Assembly (NCBI RefSeq): GCF_003947415.1
Contig: NZ_QHKL01000014.1
Coordinates: 92,439-156,438, forward strand
Direction: 5' to 3'
Length of the DNA: 64,000 nucleotides
From: Amycolatopsis sp. WAC 01376
GTDB lineage: Bacteria; Actinomycetota; Actinomycetes; Mycobacteriales; Pseudonocardiaceae
Shown piece after piece: positions 26,485 through 34,672 of the stretch. The stretch's first letter is position 1. The number at the start of each line of letters is the position of its first letter. Position numbers and translations under genes: made by a program. The notes beneath the pieces are model-generated. The model was not told the origin of the DNA. It made no database searches and was given only the letters and a program-made list of their open reading frames with translations.

Positions 26485-27164
26485 CCGAGCCGATCCGGGT
26501 GCTGATCTGCGAGGACCAGGAACTGGTGCGCACCGGGTACGTCACCATCTTCTCCGCACAGCCCGACATCGAGGTCGTCGGCGAGGCGGCCGACGGCCGC
26601 GCTGCGGTGGAGGCCGCGCGGCGGTTGCGCCCCGACGTGATCGTGATGGACATCCGCATGCCCGTCCTGGACGGCATCGAGGCGACCCGCCGGCTGACCG
26701 GCCCCGGCGTCGAAGCACCGATGAAGGTGCTGGTCGTCACCACGTTCAACGTCGACGAGTACGTGTACGAGGCACTTCGCGCCGGCGCCAGCGGTTTCCT
26801 CCTCAAAGACACGCCGCCGGCGCAGCTGGTCGACGGCGTCCGCACGATCGCCCGCGGCGAGTCCCTGCTGGCCCCCGCGGTCACCCGAAGCCTGATCGGC
26901 CACTTCGCCGAACGGCTCCGCCCCACCGACACCTCGCGCCCGGCGCGAGACACCGTCGTGCGGACACTGACGCCCCGCGAACTGGAAGTGCTCGAACACC
27001 TCGCCGCCGGCCTGTCCAACGCCGAAATCGCCGCGGAACTGGTGATCTCCTCCGAGACTGTGAAGACCTATGTGTCCCGAATCCTCACTAAACTCGACCT
27101 ACGGGACCGCGTACAAGCAGTCGTCCTCGCCTACCGGATCGGCCTCGTGTCCAACACGGACTGA
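26481..27164 (+). CDS. NarL/LuxR-type response regulator
   Basis: A 227-residue partner of the upstream kinase. The receiver domain has the acidic pocket ICEDQEL, the phospho-acceptor Asp57 in VIVMDIRMPVLDG, and the Lys in GFLLKDTPP. The C-terminal LuxR helix-turn-helix is TPRELEVLEHLAAGLSNAEIAAEL followed by SSETVKTYVSRILTKLDL. The start ATG overlaps the kinase stop, so the two are translationally coupled. Likely targets include the upstream CPBP gene. Confidence 0.93.
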   Translation: MTEPIRVLICEDQELVRTGYVTIFSAQPDIEVVGEAADGRAAVEAARRLRPDVIVMDIRMPVLDGIEATRRLTGPGVEAPMKVLVVTTFNVDEYVYEALRAGASGFLLKDTPPAQLVDGVRTIARGESLLAPAVTRSLIGHFAERLRPTDTSRPARDTVVRTLTPRELEVLEHLAAGLSNAEIAAELVISSETVKTYVSRILTKLDLRDRVQAVVLAYRIGLVSNTD

Positions 27165-27465
27165 AACCCGCCCCGGAGAACGCGGAGGCCAGTTGTGCTT
27201 CTGCCGCGAGTCGTCCATCGAATCACGTGTGTCGTCCATCCAGTCACGCGAAACCGCCACCACCACCCCGTCGGAGGAGTCGGAACGCATCCTGCGCGGC
27301 CACGTCTCCGCCGCCCTGTTCGACTCGGGTCTGCTCCGGCATCGAGCTTGACGGTGCCGCAGTAGGGTCTTTGACGACCCGGCCGGCACCGGGGCCGGGG
27401 CTTCGACAAGGTCACCTCTCCGAGCCGGTTCGCCCCGAACTGCCCGACCGAGGAAGAGTTGACCC
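27165..27465. other. intergenic with short repeats, no supported gene
   Basis: About 300 bases with no convincing coding frame. It holds a repeated unit (27210-27250) described separately and a GC-rich run near 27380-27400 (GGCCGGCACCGGGGCCGGGG) that could fold weakly. A GAGGAAG site near the right end serves the next gene. Confidence 0.5.
27210..27250 (+). repeat. two tandem ~20-bp units (GTCGTCCATC..TCACG)
   Basis: GTCGTCCATCGAATCACGTG (27210-27229) is followed directly by GTCGTCCATCCAGTCACGCG (27231-27250). The same unit recurs at 51560-51622 in both orientations, so this is a dispersed intergenic repeat, not chance. Confidence 0.6.
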
Positions 27466-28218
27466 GTGAGCATCCCGGAAGGCCCGAACTGGGCCGAATT
27501 CGCCGTGAACCTCGGCGAACTGCTGTACGAGTTGCCGCCGACGGCGAAACTGATCATGCACGCGGAGGGCAACCGCTTCGTTCAGTTCTCGGCGGAGCAG
27601 GACCAGCAGCACCCCGACCTCGTCACCGATATCTACGCGGGATTGGTGAGCAACGAGTTCATCGACGAGCGGTGGCGAATGTCGCCCGTCGACCACGAGA
27701 ACCTGGTCGCGGCCGGATGGACGCCGCCGTCCGATGGCCTTCCTGAATGGAACAGGAGCATTTTCGCGGGCGGCCCGGAAGGCTGCACCGAACTGGCGCG
27801 GCAGGTCACCACCGCGCTACAGACCGCGCTGCGCGTCACGCGGCCTGCCGACCTGGTGGTCGACGGCTGGGTCGACCGGTCCGACCGTGCCCTCACCCTG
27901 ACCGGATTGGGGCTGGGGCCGGGAAAGATCAGCGAGAGCAACGCCCGCGCCATGGTCCACTACCACCTTCGGCGGGAGCGGCTCGGCGGCTCGACCAAGG
28001 GGATCAAGGCCGTCCGGATGGACACCGGCTGGGTGCTGCACTACCCGCCGGGCACCCCGGCCCCCGGCGAACCGGACGACTTCGGCGATCGGAACTTCTA
28101 CGTCTCCGACGACCACCTCATCGAACGCCGCCCCCTCAACGCGGTCCCCGCCGCGTTCCAGGCAGACTTCGAACAGCGCTACCGCACCCGCAACGGCCTC
28201 CGCCTCGATGCCGGTTAG
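27466..28218 (+). CDS. TY-Chap (YbjN-like) domain protein
   Basis: A 250-residue cytosolic protein. The N-terminal 125 residues fit the TY-Chap N-terminal domain, a type III secretion chaperone-like fold found in actinobacteria: NWAEFAVNLGELLYEL, then NRFVQFSAEQD, SNEFIDERWRM and ENLVAAGWTPP, with LARQVTTALQTALRV after. The C-terminal part (residues 130-250) is an unassigned alpha/beta domain. GTG at 27466 has GAGGAAG about 10 bases upstream. The function is unknown; in other genomes such proteins accompany secretion or toxin loci, which are not seen here. Confidence 0.7.
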   Translation: MSIPEGPNWAEFAVNLGELLYELPPTAKLIMHAEGNRFVQFSAEQDQQHPDLVTDIYAGLVSNEFIDERWRMSPVDHENLVAAGWTPPSDGLPEWNRSIFAGGPEGCTELARQVTTALQTALRVTRPADLVVDGWVDRSDRALTLTGLGLGPGKISESNARAMVHYHLRRERLGGSTKGIKAVRMDTGWVLHYPPGTPAPGEPDDFGDRNFYVSDDHLIERRPLNAVPAAFQADFEQRYRTRNGLRLDAG

Positions 28219-28271
28219 ACCCGGAATCAACGGCACCCGGCCACCTCGGTGAGAGTCGGCCGGGCGCGGAA

Positions 28272-28302
28272 GTGGCCGGGAGCGGGACACGCTCCCGGCC
28301 AC
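28272..28302. terminator. 13-bp bidirectional terminator hairpin
   Basis: GTGGCCGGGAGCG (28272-28284) pairs perfectly with 28290-28302 around GGACA. It lies between convergent genes, 54 bases after one stop and 8 bases beyond the other, so it probably ends both transcripts. Confidence 0.75.
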
Positions 28303-28309
28303 CGATCTG

Positions 28310-29197
28310 CTACTTGGGCAGGGTGTCAGTCCACTCGGCGTTGATATTGACGCCGGCGGGGTTCGCCACCTTGTACACCGCCCCGTCCATGGTGACGAAG
28401 ACCGACGTCCCGTTCACCCGTCCGGTCGCCGGATCGACGACGAGCCGCTCGCCCGTTGGCAGCAACAGGCCGTGCCCGCCCGGCACCGTGCCGAGGTTTT
28501 CGACACCTGGATGGTTGGCGATCGCCCGGAAGGCCGCGGCCCGCACCTCCGGCGTGGCAGGCAGTGTGGACACCAATGAGATCAACGACTGGAAGCCGGC
28601 TTGCTCCCGGTCGCTCGCGGTGAACTCGCCCGCGCTCGTCCTGGCGTCGCTGCGCTCGTGGGCCTCGGCGATCCAGGCCTTCAACGCGTCCGGGTCCGTC
28701 GGCAGGGCACGCAACTGCTCGAGCGTCAGATCGACGGCGACCAGCGAGAACGGGGTGGCCGAACTCGCCTTCAACGGCATGACCTTGCCGCCCGTCTTCG
28801 CCCCCCGCATCCACAACTGACCGTCCGGCTTGATCCAGTACTCGTAGTCGGTCGAAGCGGCAGCGCCGTCCGCCTCGGCCACCTTCACATGCCAGTAGGT
28901 ACCAGTGCTCTCGGGGGAACGCTCAGCGGCGGTGGCCGCGGCGAGCAGGATCTCCTGCCCACTGAACGTTTGTACCGGCGGACCGTCGACCGGTGCGGCC
29001 GGCATGACCGCGATCGCCACGGCGGCGGCCGCGGCCGCCGCCGTGAGCCCGGCCCCCGTGACCAGCCATCCGGTCCTCCGCCGGGCGGCCCGGCCACCGC
29101 GAATCCGGTTCTGGAGCTGGTGCCGACTGCGGTCGACCACGTCCTGGGACGGCTCCTCCGGGGTCAGCGCGGCGCGAAGCGTCTGCAGGTCATTCAT
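28310..29197 (-). CDS. CU044_5270-family membrane protein, partner of the ECF sigma factor
   Basis: A 295-residue protein with one transmembrane helix (residues about 45-67, GWLVTGAGLTAAAAAAAVAIAVM) after a basic cytosolic N-terminus (DLQTLRAALTPEEPSQDVVDRSR). The large outer domain (YWHVKVAEADG, YEYWIKPDGQLWMR, LDLTLEQLRALPTDPDALKAWI-type sequence) matches the CU044_5270 family. These genes nearly always follow an ECF sigma gene and probably act as anti-sigma or signal-sensing partners. The ATG at 29197 overlaps the sigma stop by 8 bases. A longer open frame from 29242 is not needed. Confidence 0.85.
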   Translation of the reverse strand: MNDLQTLRAALTPEEPSQDVVDRSRHQLQNRIRGGRAARRRTGWLVTGAGLTAAAAAAAVAIAVMPAAPVDGPPVQTFSGQEILLAAATAAERSPESTGTYWHVKVAEADGAAASTDYEYWIKPDGQLWMRGAKTGGKVMPLKASSATPFSLVAVDLTLEQLRALPTDPDALKAWIAEAHERSDARTSAGEFTASDREQAGFQSLISLVSTLPATPEVRAAAFRAIANHPGVENLGTVPGGHGLLLPTGERLVVDPATGRVNGTSVFVTMDGAVYKVANPAGVNINAEWTDTLPK

Positions 29198-29762
29198 CGA
29201 GTGCCTCCGGGGTGAGAACGAAGTTGAGCTTCTTGCGTGCACGGTTGAGCCGGGAACCCACCGTGCCGGAGGAGATACCGAGCGCCGCGGCCACTTCCTC
29301 GTACCCGAGCTGGCCGAGCGCCACGAGCAGCAGCACGTCCCGTTCCCCGGCGGACAGCCGCGACAGCGCGTTCGCGAGTTGGGGAAGCAGCCGCCGGGCG
29401 GCCACCGACGCGACCACCCTGCTCTCGTGCCCCTCGACCACTGGTGCGACGCTCACCCGTGCCAGCGCCCGATAGTGGCGAGCCTCTTTGCGGCGGTGCC
29501 TGGCCACCAGATTCGTGGCGATGCCGAACAGCCAGACCCGCACATCACCGCGTTCGGCGTCGAACGTGCCGCGCCGGTCGAACGCGACGAGGAACGTCTC
29601 CGCGGCGATGTCCTCCGCGGTCTGCGCGTCCAACCGGCCGGCCACATACCGGTAGATGGCCGCGAAGTAGCGATCGTGCACTTCGGTGAACAGTTCCGGG
29701 TCCTGCGGCAGCCGGGCGGCCAGGTCGGCCTCGGTCACCTGCTCGCCCGTTCCCGCTCTCAT
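29190..29762 (-). CDS. RNA polymerase ECF sigma factor
   Basis: A 190-residue group IV sigma factor. Region 2 reads FTEVHDRYFAAIYRYVAGRLDAQTAEDIAAETFLVAFDRR and VRVWLFGIATNLVARHRR. Region 4 reads LSRLSAGERDVLLLVALGQLGYEEVAAALGISSGTVGSRLNRARKKL. ATG at 29762 follows AGAGGCGGACCT. It directs transcription of an unknown regulon and is translationally coupled to a membrane partner that probably holds it inactive until a signal arrives. Confidence 0.92.
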   Translation of the reverse strand: MRAGTGEQVTEADLAARLPQDPELFTEVHDRYFAAIYRYVAGRLDAQTAEDIAAETFLVAFDRRGTFDAERGDVRVWLFGIATNLVARHRRKEARHYRALARVSVAPVVEGHESRVVASVAARRLLPQLANALSRLSAGERDVLLLVALGQLGYEEVAAALGISSGTVGSRLNRARKKLNFVLTPEALDE

Positions 29763-29890
29763 AGGTCCGCCTCTGACATGTGGATCCTTCCCGTCGACTG
29801 TCAGCTTTCACCACCACTTCGCCGCCGACCGGTTTCTTCTTCCCACCCAGCTGTGACGTGCCGCCCGTTCAGCGACACCGAAGCCGGACA

Positions 29891-30298
29891 GTGCCACGAA
29901 TACCCGTGAGTCAACCGGTGGCCCTGCCCGCCGACACACCGGTCCGCCAAGCCGCGCAAGCGATGCGCGACAAGGACATCGGCGACGTCCTCGTCCTCGA
30001 CGGCGACCGGCTCGCCGGGATCGTCACCGACCGCGACATCGTCATCAGGGCCGTCGCCGGCCAGGACAATCTCGCCGACTGCCGCCTCCGGGACGTATGC
30101 AGCTCCCAGGTCGTCACCGTCTCCCCGGACGAGGACGCCGACACCGCCATCTCCCGGATGGCGCGCAACGCGGTGCGACGCATCCCCGTCGTCGACAACG
30201 GACGCCCGATCGGCGTGTTGTCCCTCGGTGACGCCGCGATCGAACACGACCCGAACTCCGTGCTCAGCGAAATCAGCGCCGCCGAAGGCGACCGGTGA
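29891..30298 (+). CDS. two-CBS-domain protein
   Basis: A small cytosolic protein of about 135 residues made of a CBS pair: PVALPADTPVRQAAQAMRDKDIGDVLVLDGDRLAGIVTDRDIVIRAV (CBS1) and VVTVSPDEDADTAISRMARNAVRRIPVVDNGRPIGVLSLGD (CBS2). CBS pairs bind adenosyl ligands and act as energy sensors or as partners of channels and enzymes. The start is uncertain: GTG at 29891 keeps a full first strand, while GTG at 29906 is the alternative, and neither has a strong ribosome site. The stop codon lies in the loop of a long terminator hairpin. Confidence 0.82.
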   Translation: MPRIPVSQPVALPADTPVRQAAQAMRDKDIGDVLVLDGDRLAGIVTDRDIVIRAVAGQDNLADCRLRDVCSSQVVTVSPDEDADTAISRMARNAVRRIPVVDNGRPIGVLSLGDAAIEHDPNSVLSEISAAEGDR

Positions 30299-30317
30299 CA
30301 CCGGTCGCCTTCGGCGG
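30279..30317. terminator. 17-bp hairpin with the CBS stop codon in its loop
   Basis: 30279-30295 (CCGCCGAAGGCGACCGG) is the exact complement of 30301-30317. The loop TGACA contains the TGA stop (30296-30298) of the CBS gene, so the left arm is coding. It lies between convergent genes and should end both. Confidence 0.8.
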
Positions 30318-30356
30318 GAGTCAGCCCGTTCCCCGCCGCGCGGCGAGGCGGCTCCT

Positions 30357-30758
30357 TCAGCCCAGAACCGTGATCAGTTCCCGGCAGGCCCGCTCACACC
30401 GTCGGCACGCCTGCGCACAGACCCGGCAATGCTCATGCTCGTGGCGTTCGCATTCGTCAGCGCAGCTTTTGCAGGCAGCCGCGCACGCTTCGAGGGTGTG
30501 GCGGACGGTGTCGATGTCGAACCCCGTATGCCGGGACAGCAGCCGTCCGGTGGTGTCGCAGAGATCGGCACAGTCGAGATTGCCGCGGATGCACCGGACC
30601 AGCCCGGCCGGATCCCGCTCGCTCAGGCAGGCGTCCGCGCACGCCGTACAGACCTGCGAGCAGGAAAAGCATTCCTCGATGCAGTGGACGAGAGCGGCGC
30701 GGTTCACCCGTCCGAGGTCCGCCGGGAAGGTATCGAGCATTTCGGCTGCCTGTGTCAC
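30357..30758 (-). CDS. cysteine-rich four-helix-bundle copper-binding protein (Csp/DUF326)
   Basis: A 133-residue cytosolic protein with 18 cysteines in the spacing of copper storage proteins: CIEECFSCSQVCTACADAC, CIRGNLDCADLC, then CAAACKSCADEC and HCRVCAQACRRCERAC. The Cys line the core of a four-helix bundle and bind Cu(I), buffering excess copper. The start is GTG at 30758, 6 bases after AAGGAGGA; a second GTG at 30764 touches that site and is less likely. No signal peptide is present, so it is of the cytosolic (Csp3-like) kind. It is a single gene bounded by the terminator above. Confidence 0.87.
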   Translation of the reverse strand: MTQAAEMLDTFPADLGRVNRAALVHCIEECFSCSQVCTACADACLSERDPAGLVRCIRGNLDCADLCDTTGRLLSRHTGFDIDTVRHTLEACAAACKSCADECERHEHEHCRVCAQACRRCERACRELITVLG

Positions 30759-30866
30759 GGTCACTCCTCCTTGAGCGCGGTCATCCTGTGTCCCCGCGGA
30801 AGTTCTCCAGCGCCTCGGGATGTCCTGGATTCGAGCGCGCCTTTTCAAGCCAAGGAGTGTCTGCTC

Positions 30867-31448
30867 TTGAAGGATCTTCCCGGCGTGACGCTCGACGAGA
30901 CCGGCGACGGCGCCGCTCATCGATGGGCCACCGATCCGGCACTCGGCGGCGTTCCTGTTCAACTGGTCGAGTCGGTTCGTGAAGTGTTCGAAGATTCAGG
31001 ACTCGCGGTGACTCGTCCCGCCGTCCGGGAAGTCGAGAGTGCGGAATACGGCGCATGCCGACTTGCTGTCGACGATCGAAGTATCGCGTTCCGTGTCGCC
31101 AAAACCACGCCTACCAAGGTCGGACAGTTCGTGACGATTTGGACGAGAGCCGACCCGGCCAGTGAGATCGCACCGTTCGATACCACTGACTCGATCAGCT
31201 CGATCGTGATCGCGGCCTTCACCAAGGATCATCGCGGGCTCTTCATATTCAACAGCCGGGAACTGGTGCGTCGCGGCATCATGTCGGTCGAAGGGAAAGG
31301 GGGCAAACGTGCGATGAGGGTCTACGCGCCTTGGGTTCAGGTGGAGTCCAAGCAGGCGGTTCGGACAAAGCGATGGCAAGCCGAACGGTTTGTTCAGATC
31401 CAGCCCAGGATTCCGTTTACCCCGGATCTACTACGACAGCTTCTGTAG
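30867..31448 (+). CDS. MepB family protein
   Basis: A 193-residue soluble protein of the MepB family, named from the staphylococcal mepRAB operon; its biochemical role is unknown. The conserved core is present: EVESAEYGACRLAVDDRSIAFRVAKTTPTKVGQFVTIW, EIAPFDTTDSISSIVI, GLFIFNSRELVRRGIMS, GKGGKRAMRVYAPWV and TKRWQAERFV. TTG at 30867 is preceded by AAGGAG (30852-30857) and is the only good start; longer open sequence upstream overlaps the copper protein's promoter. The 3' end overlaps the convergent small gene by 32 bases. Confidence 0.82.
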   Translation: MKDLPGVTLDETGDGAAHRWATDPALGGVPVQLVESVREVFEDSGLAVTRPAVREVESAEYGACRLAVDDRSIAFRVAKTTPTKVGQFVTIWTRADPASEIAPFDTTDSISSIVIAAFTKDHRGLFIFNSRELVRRGIMSVEGKGGKRAMRVYAPWVQVESKQAVRTKRWQAERFVQIQPRIPFTPDLLRQLL

Positions 31449-31722
31449 GAGGATTGAGTCCATTCCGTCGCGCGTGGAGGACGGCTTGCCAGCGGGCTTC
31501 GATCTCCGTCTGTGAGGTGAGGGGGCGGAGGTCGGGATCGAACATCGACCCGAACTCGTGCAGGGTGGTCTTCCATGGGATCCCTACCGCGTGATCCAGG
31601 ATCCGCATGAGGGTCAGCGGAGACAGCCGGAACGTTTCGTGTGCTCGGAGGAACTCGATCAGCTCGACGAGGTCGCATCCACGCTGGACCATCCGGTCGA
31701 CCGCGCCTCCTACGGAATCCAC
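31417..31722 (-). CDS. small hypothetical protein
   Basis: A 101-residue acidic-to-neutral protein of unknown function (VELIEFLRAHETFRLSPLTL, FGSMFDPDLRPLTSQTEIEARW). Its composition and codon use look coding, and the predicted helices are regular. No signal peptide or known domain is seen. It overlaps the 3' end of the mepB-like gene tail to tail and starts 18 bases after the MarR stop, so it may be co-transcribed with that regulator. No strong ribosome site is seen. Confidence 0.5.
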   Translation of the reverse strand: MDSVGGAVDRMVQRGCDLVELIEFLRAHETFRLSPLTLMRILDHAVGIPWKTTLHEFGSMFDPDLRPLTSQTEIEARWQAVLHARRNGLNPPTEAVVVDPG

Positions 31723-31739
31723 GTGCCCAGCCTACGCCG

Positions 31740-32201
31740 CTAGACGGGCGGCTGGTCCGCTCGCAGGTTCTCGAGGATCGTGGTGGCGATGTCGGCGAAC
31801 TGGTCGAGTTCTTCGGGCGTGAGCCGGTCGATGACAAGGCGCCGGACCTCCTGGGCGTGGCTCGGCGCGGCTTGCTTGAGCGCGGTGAGGCCTTTCGCCG
31901 TGATCACCGCCTCCATGCCGCGCGAGCCGCATCGTTCCCGCGTGACCAAGCCTCGCTTGCACATCCGGGTGAGCTGGTGGTGCATGCGGCTCTTCTCCCA
32001 GCCGGCCACCCGGCCGAGCTCGTAGGCGCGCATCCGCCCATCCGGCGCCTCGGACAGCAACGCGAGGACGGTGTAATCGGCGTTGGACAGGCCACTGCTG
32101 GCCTGGAGCTGCTGCTCGATGCGTGTCCGCAGCAGCTCCAGCATCTGAAAGGACACCCGCCACGCGCGGAGTTCGTGTCCGGTCAATCCCTGCTGCTTCA
32201 T
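31740..32201 (-). CDS. MarR-family transcriptional regulator
   Basis: A 153-residue winged-helix repressor: LSNADYTVLALLSEAPDGRMRAYELGRVAGWEKSRMHHQLTRMCKRGLVTRERC is the DNA-binding core, with the wing GSRGMEAVITAKGLTALKQA after. I start at the ATG at 32201 (MKQQGLTGHELRAW); the open extension to 32261 covers the operators. It is divergent from the amidohydrolase, with two related dyads between them, so it should repress that gene and itself. Confidence 0.9.
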   Translation of the reverse strand: MKQQGLTGHELRAWRVSFQMLELLRTRIEQQLQASSGLSNADYTVLALLSEAPDGRMRAYELGRVAGWEKSRMHHQLTRMCKRGLVTRERCGSRGMEAVITAKGLTALKQAAPSHAQEVRRLVIDRLTPEELDQFADIATTILENLRADQPPV

Positions 32202-32219
32202 GGCGTCACTATATCCCGC

Positions 32220-32267
32220 GAGTTGACAAATCAACTCCCCGGCGTAGCCTTCGGTTGACACATCAAC
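32220..32267. promoter_or_regulatory. two MarR operators (GTTGA-N4-TCAAC)
   Basis: Site 1, GAGTTGACAAATCAACTC (32220-32237), is a perfect 7-base dyad. Site 2, GTTGACACATCAAC (32254-32267), shares the same core. Centres are about 32 bases apart, three helical turns, on one face of the DNA in the divergent promoter. Confidence 0.75.
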
Positions 32268-32297
32268 TCACTGCCATTCCACGCAGGAAGGCACACC

Positions 32298-33875
32298 ATG
32301 ACCGAACGACGTGACGATGGTGAGCGGATCGCTCCGCGAACCGGGCGGCGCGACTTTCTGAAGACGGCCACGGTGGCCGCCGCGGGAACGAGCTTGTTCG
32401 CGGCAGGCCCGGCCGCCGCTGCCGAGACACATGCCGGTGGACGGCCGCCGAAGGACAGCGGGCAGCGGGGACGCCGCTACGTCATCCGTGGCGGCGCGGT
32501 GATGTCCATGGATCCGAACGTCGGCAACTTCGCGACCGCCGACGTTCTGGTCGAGGGCAGCAAGATCGTCGAGATCCGGCCAGGCATCCACGCCCCGCAC
32601 GCCGGCGTGATCGACGCGCGGGGGCGCATCGTGCTGCCGGGTTTCGTCGACACACACCACCACCTGTTCGAGACCGCGGAGCGTGCGTTTCTCGCCAACG
32701 GTCTGCTCCTCGACGATCACTCGGGCTCGCCGAGCGCGTACCCGAACTACGGTCAGCACATCCTGCAGGGGTTCGCGCGGGCCTACCGGCCGGAAGACGT
32801 CTACATCAACTCGTTGTTCGCAGGGCTTTCGCAGCTCGACACCGGTGTCACGACGGTGCTGGACGTGTCGCAGATCCATCACTCTCCAGAGCACACCGAT
32901 GCGGCGATCCAGGCGCTTGTCGACACCGGGCGTCGTTCGGCGTTCGGGTTCTTCGAGGGCGACGGCCGCACGGGAGCCCGGTATCCACAGGACGCCTACC
33001 GCATCAAGGACCGGTGGTTCTCCTCGAGCGACCAACTGGTGAGCATGGTCATGGGCGGGGAGCTCCACCTCGGCCGTCAGGTGTACACCCGCGCATGGGC
33101 GATCGCCCGCGAGCTGGGTCTCAAGATCGCCGCGCACTCCGTCGGCTCGTGGGGCATGCGGCCGGTCTTCGACGACCTCGCCCATGGCGCCGCCGGGGTC
33201 GAGGTGGGGCCGGACAACCTGTTCATCCACATGACCGGCATGTCCGACCAGACCTGGCTACGGTTGCGGGACGCCGGTGCGCAGGTCTCGCTGGCCTTCC
33301 CGATCGAGATGAGCATGCGGCACGGCACGCCGCCCATCCTCAAGATGCAGCAACTCGGCATGGAGCCCTCACTGAGCTCCGACGTCGAGACGACGATGGC
33401 CGCGGACCCGTTCACACAGATGCGCTCCGCGATGACCATGCAGCGCATGATCGTCAATCAGCTGATCCTGGACCAAGGCGACCTCGTACCGCCGAACAAC
33501 TGGCCGAAGCCGGCCCCGGGCACGCCCGACCTGCTCACGGTCCGCGATGTGCTGCGATACGCGACCGTCAATGGTGCCAAGCACCTCGGACTCGACGGCA
33601 AGACCGGTACCCTGACGCCTGGCAAGGAAGCCGACCTCGTCCTGCTCGACGCCACCGCGCTCAACGTGGCCCCGCTCAACAGCGTGCCGGGAGCGATCGT
33701 GTCGCTGATGGACCGCACCAACGTCGAGACGGTGATCGTCGCCGGCAAGGTGCGCAAGTGGAAAGGGCAACTGCTCGACGCGGACCTGGCCCGGTTGCGC
33801 CGGGAACTCGAAACCTCCCGCGATCACCTCTTCGCGGCGATGAACCTCACGCAGGACCTGTTCGCCTGGAGTTGA
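32298..33875 (+). CDS. Tat-exported amidohydrolase (metal-dependent hydrolase)
   Basis: A 525-residue exported TIM-barrel hydrolase. The twin-arginine signal (TGRRDFLKTATVAAAGTSLFAAGPAAAA) is clear. The fold follows: composite strands (YVIRGGAVMSMDP, VLVEGSKIVEIRPGI, VIDARGRIVLPGFVDTHHHLFE, with metal-binding HxH), then KIAAHSVGSWG, NLFIHMTGM, the late metal Asp in SLSSDVETTM, and GKTGTLTPGKEADLVLLD at the end. It is closest to the cytosine deaminase/chlorohydrolase (TRZ/ATZ) branch. The substrate is unknown. ATG at 32298 has AGGAAGG upstream. The divergent MarR suggests induction by a related small molecule. Confidence 0.85.
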   Translation: MTERRDDGERIAPRTGRRDFLKTATVAAAGTSLFAAGPAAAAETHAGGRPPKDSGQRGRRYVIRGGAVMSMDPNVGNFATADVLVEGSKIVEIRPGIHAPHAGVIDARGRIVLPGFVDTHHHLFETAERAFLANGLLLDDHSGSPSAYPNYGQHILQGFARAYRPEDVYINSLFAGLSQLDTGVTTVLDVSQIHHSPEHTDAAIQALVDTGRRSAFGFFEGDGRTGARYPQDAYRIKDRWFSSSDQLVSMVMGGELHLGRQVYTRAWAIARELGLKIAAHSVGSWGMRPVFDDLAHGAAGVEVGPDNLFIHMTGMSDQTWLRLRDAGAQVSLAFPIEMSMRHGTPPILKMQQLGMEPSLSSDVETTMAADPFTQMRSAMTMQRMIVNQLILDQGDLVPPNNWPKPAPGTPDLLTVRDVLRYATVNGAKHLGLDGKTGTLTPGKEADLVLLDATALNVAPLNSVPGAIVSLMDRTNVETVIVAGKVRKWKGQLLDADLARLRRELETSRDHLFAAMNLTQDLFAWS

Positions 33876-34130
33876 GAAGCCGGCGCAGCGAGGCCTCGGC
33901 TCCGGTGTGGTGTTCAGTGCGATCGAACACCGAAATGTCTGGCGGTCCCATTCAGCGGCACGCCAAAATGTCGTAAACGTCTGCGAAAAAAGAGAAACAA
34001 AGCCTTCGGGAACCGGGTCGGTGCCTATGCGTGCCGGTTGACGATGAGTCGTTTCAGGAAACTGCGGCGCCGGTGCGTCGAGCACTGCCATGATCTAGCC
34101 GACATCGGACACCGGATCCAGGGAGTTTCC

Positions 34131-34445
34131 ATGATGAACCGGACAATCAGGCTCTTGGGCGTGGGCTCGCTCCTCATCGCAGGCGCCGCTGTCGCGGCAC
34201 CAGGGGTAGCGACCGCCGCACCCACCGGGTGCTCGTCGCAGTACATCACGAACGGGACCGGCGCGGAGGCCACATGCACCGGCGGCACCGGTACCTTCCG
34301 GATCAGAATCGACTGCCGCAAGCCGGGACAATCCAACACCTACCCGCGGACCGGGATCTGGGCGCACCCGGGGCTGCAGAAGAGCACCATCTGGTGCTAC
34401 TCCGGCGACCTGGCGTCCGGCAAGACCATCAACTACAACACCTGA
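34131..34445 (+). CDS. small secreted protein
   Basis: A 104-residue exported protein. The signal peptide MMNRTIRLLGVGSLLIAGAAVAAPGVATA is followed by a 75-residue mature domain with four Cys (GCSSQ, ATCTGG, IDCRKP, WCYSG) that probably form two disulphides. Start at 34131 or 34134 (ATG ATG), with AGGGAG about 8 bases upstream. I do not recognise the family; similar small extracellular proteins are common in actinomycetes. A terminator follows. Confidence 0.75.
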   Translation: MMNRTIRLLGVGSLLIAGAAVAAPGVATAAPTGCSSQYITNGTGAEATCTGGTGTFRIRIDCRKPGQSNTYPRTGIWAHPGLQKSTIWCYSGDLASGKTINYNT

Positions 34446-34462
34446 GCACGCAGGTTCGGTAT

Positions 34463-34499
34463 CCGCTCCCGGCGAAAAGCGTGCTGCCGCCGGGAGCGG
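34463..34499 (+). terminator. 11-bp terminator hairpin
   Basis: CCGCTCCCGGC (34463-34473) pairs exactly with 34489-34499, 18 bases after the stop of the small secreted protein gene. Confidence 0.7.
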
Positions 34500-34504
34500 C
34501 CGGT

Positions 34505-34546
34505 TATCGAGGAGTAAGGCGAACGTGTCGTGTCTCGGGCGAGACG
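34505..34546 (+). repeat. single end of the MITE-like element family
   Basis: TATCGAGGAGTAAGGCGAAC leads into CGTGTCGTGTCTCGGGCGAGAC. The same block, reversed, forms the right end of the element at 40584-40740, and its first 20 bases match the ends of the copy at 39424-39565. No partner end was found within the next few hundred bases, so this is a partial copy. Confidence 0.6.
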
Positions 34547-34568
34547 GCGGTCTGGGCGACCCGACACG

Positions 34569-34644
34569 GCACTCGCGTGCTCAGACCCGGATCTCGTGTG
34601 TTCACAGACGTAACTCGCGTGTTTAGAGACGTAACTCGCGAGTG
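34569..34644. repeat. short direct and inverted repeats (AGACGTAACTCGCG)
   Basis: AGACGTAACTCGCG occurs at 34606-34619 and 34627-34640, 21 bases apart. GCACTCGCG near the left end and CGCGAGTGC at 34637-34645 form an inverted pair around them. The cluster lies between convergent genes and looks like another dispersed intergenic repeat. Confidence 0.55.
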
Positions 34645-34672
34645 CGGCATTCAGTCACAGCCGCCCCAACGG

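Noticed and set aside
32298..33875. Amidohydrolase called as an atrazine or cytosine deaminase specifically
   Set aside because: The fold and metal ligands are clear but nothing in the sequence fixes the substrate.
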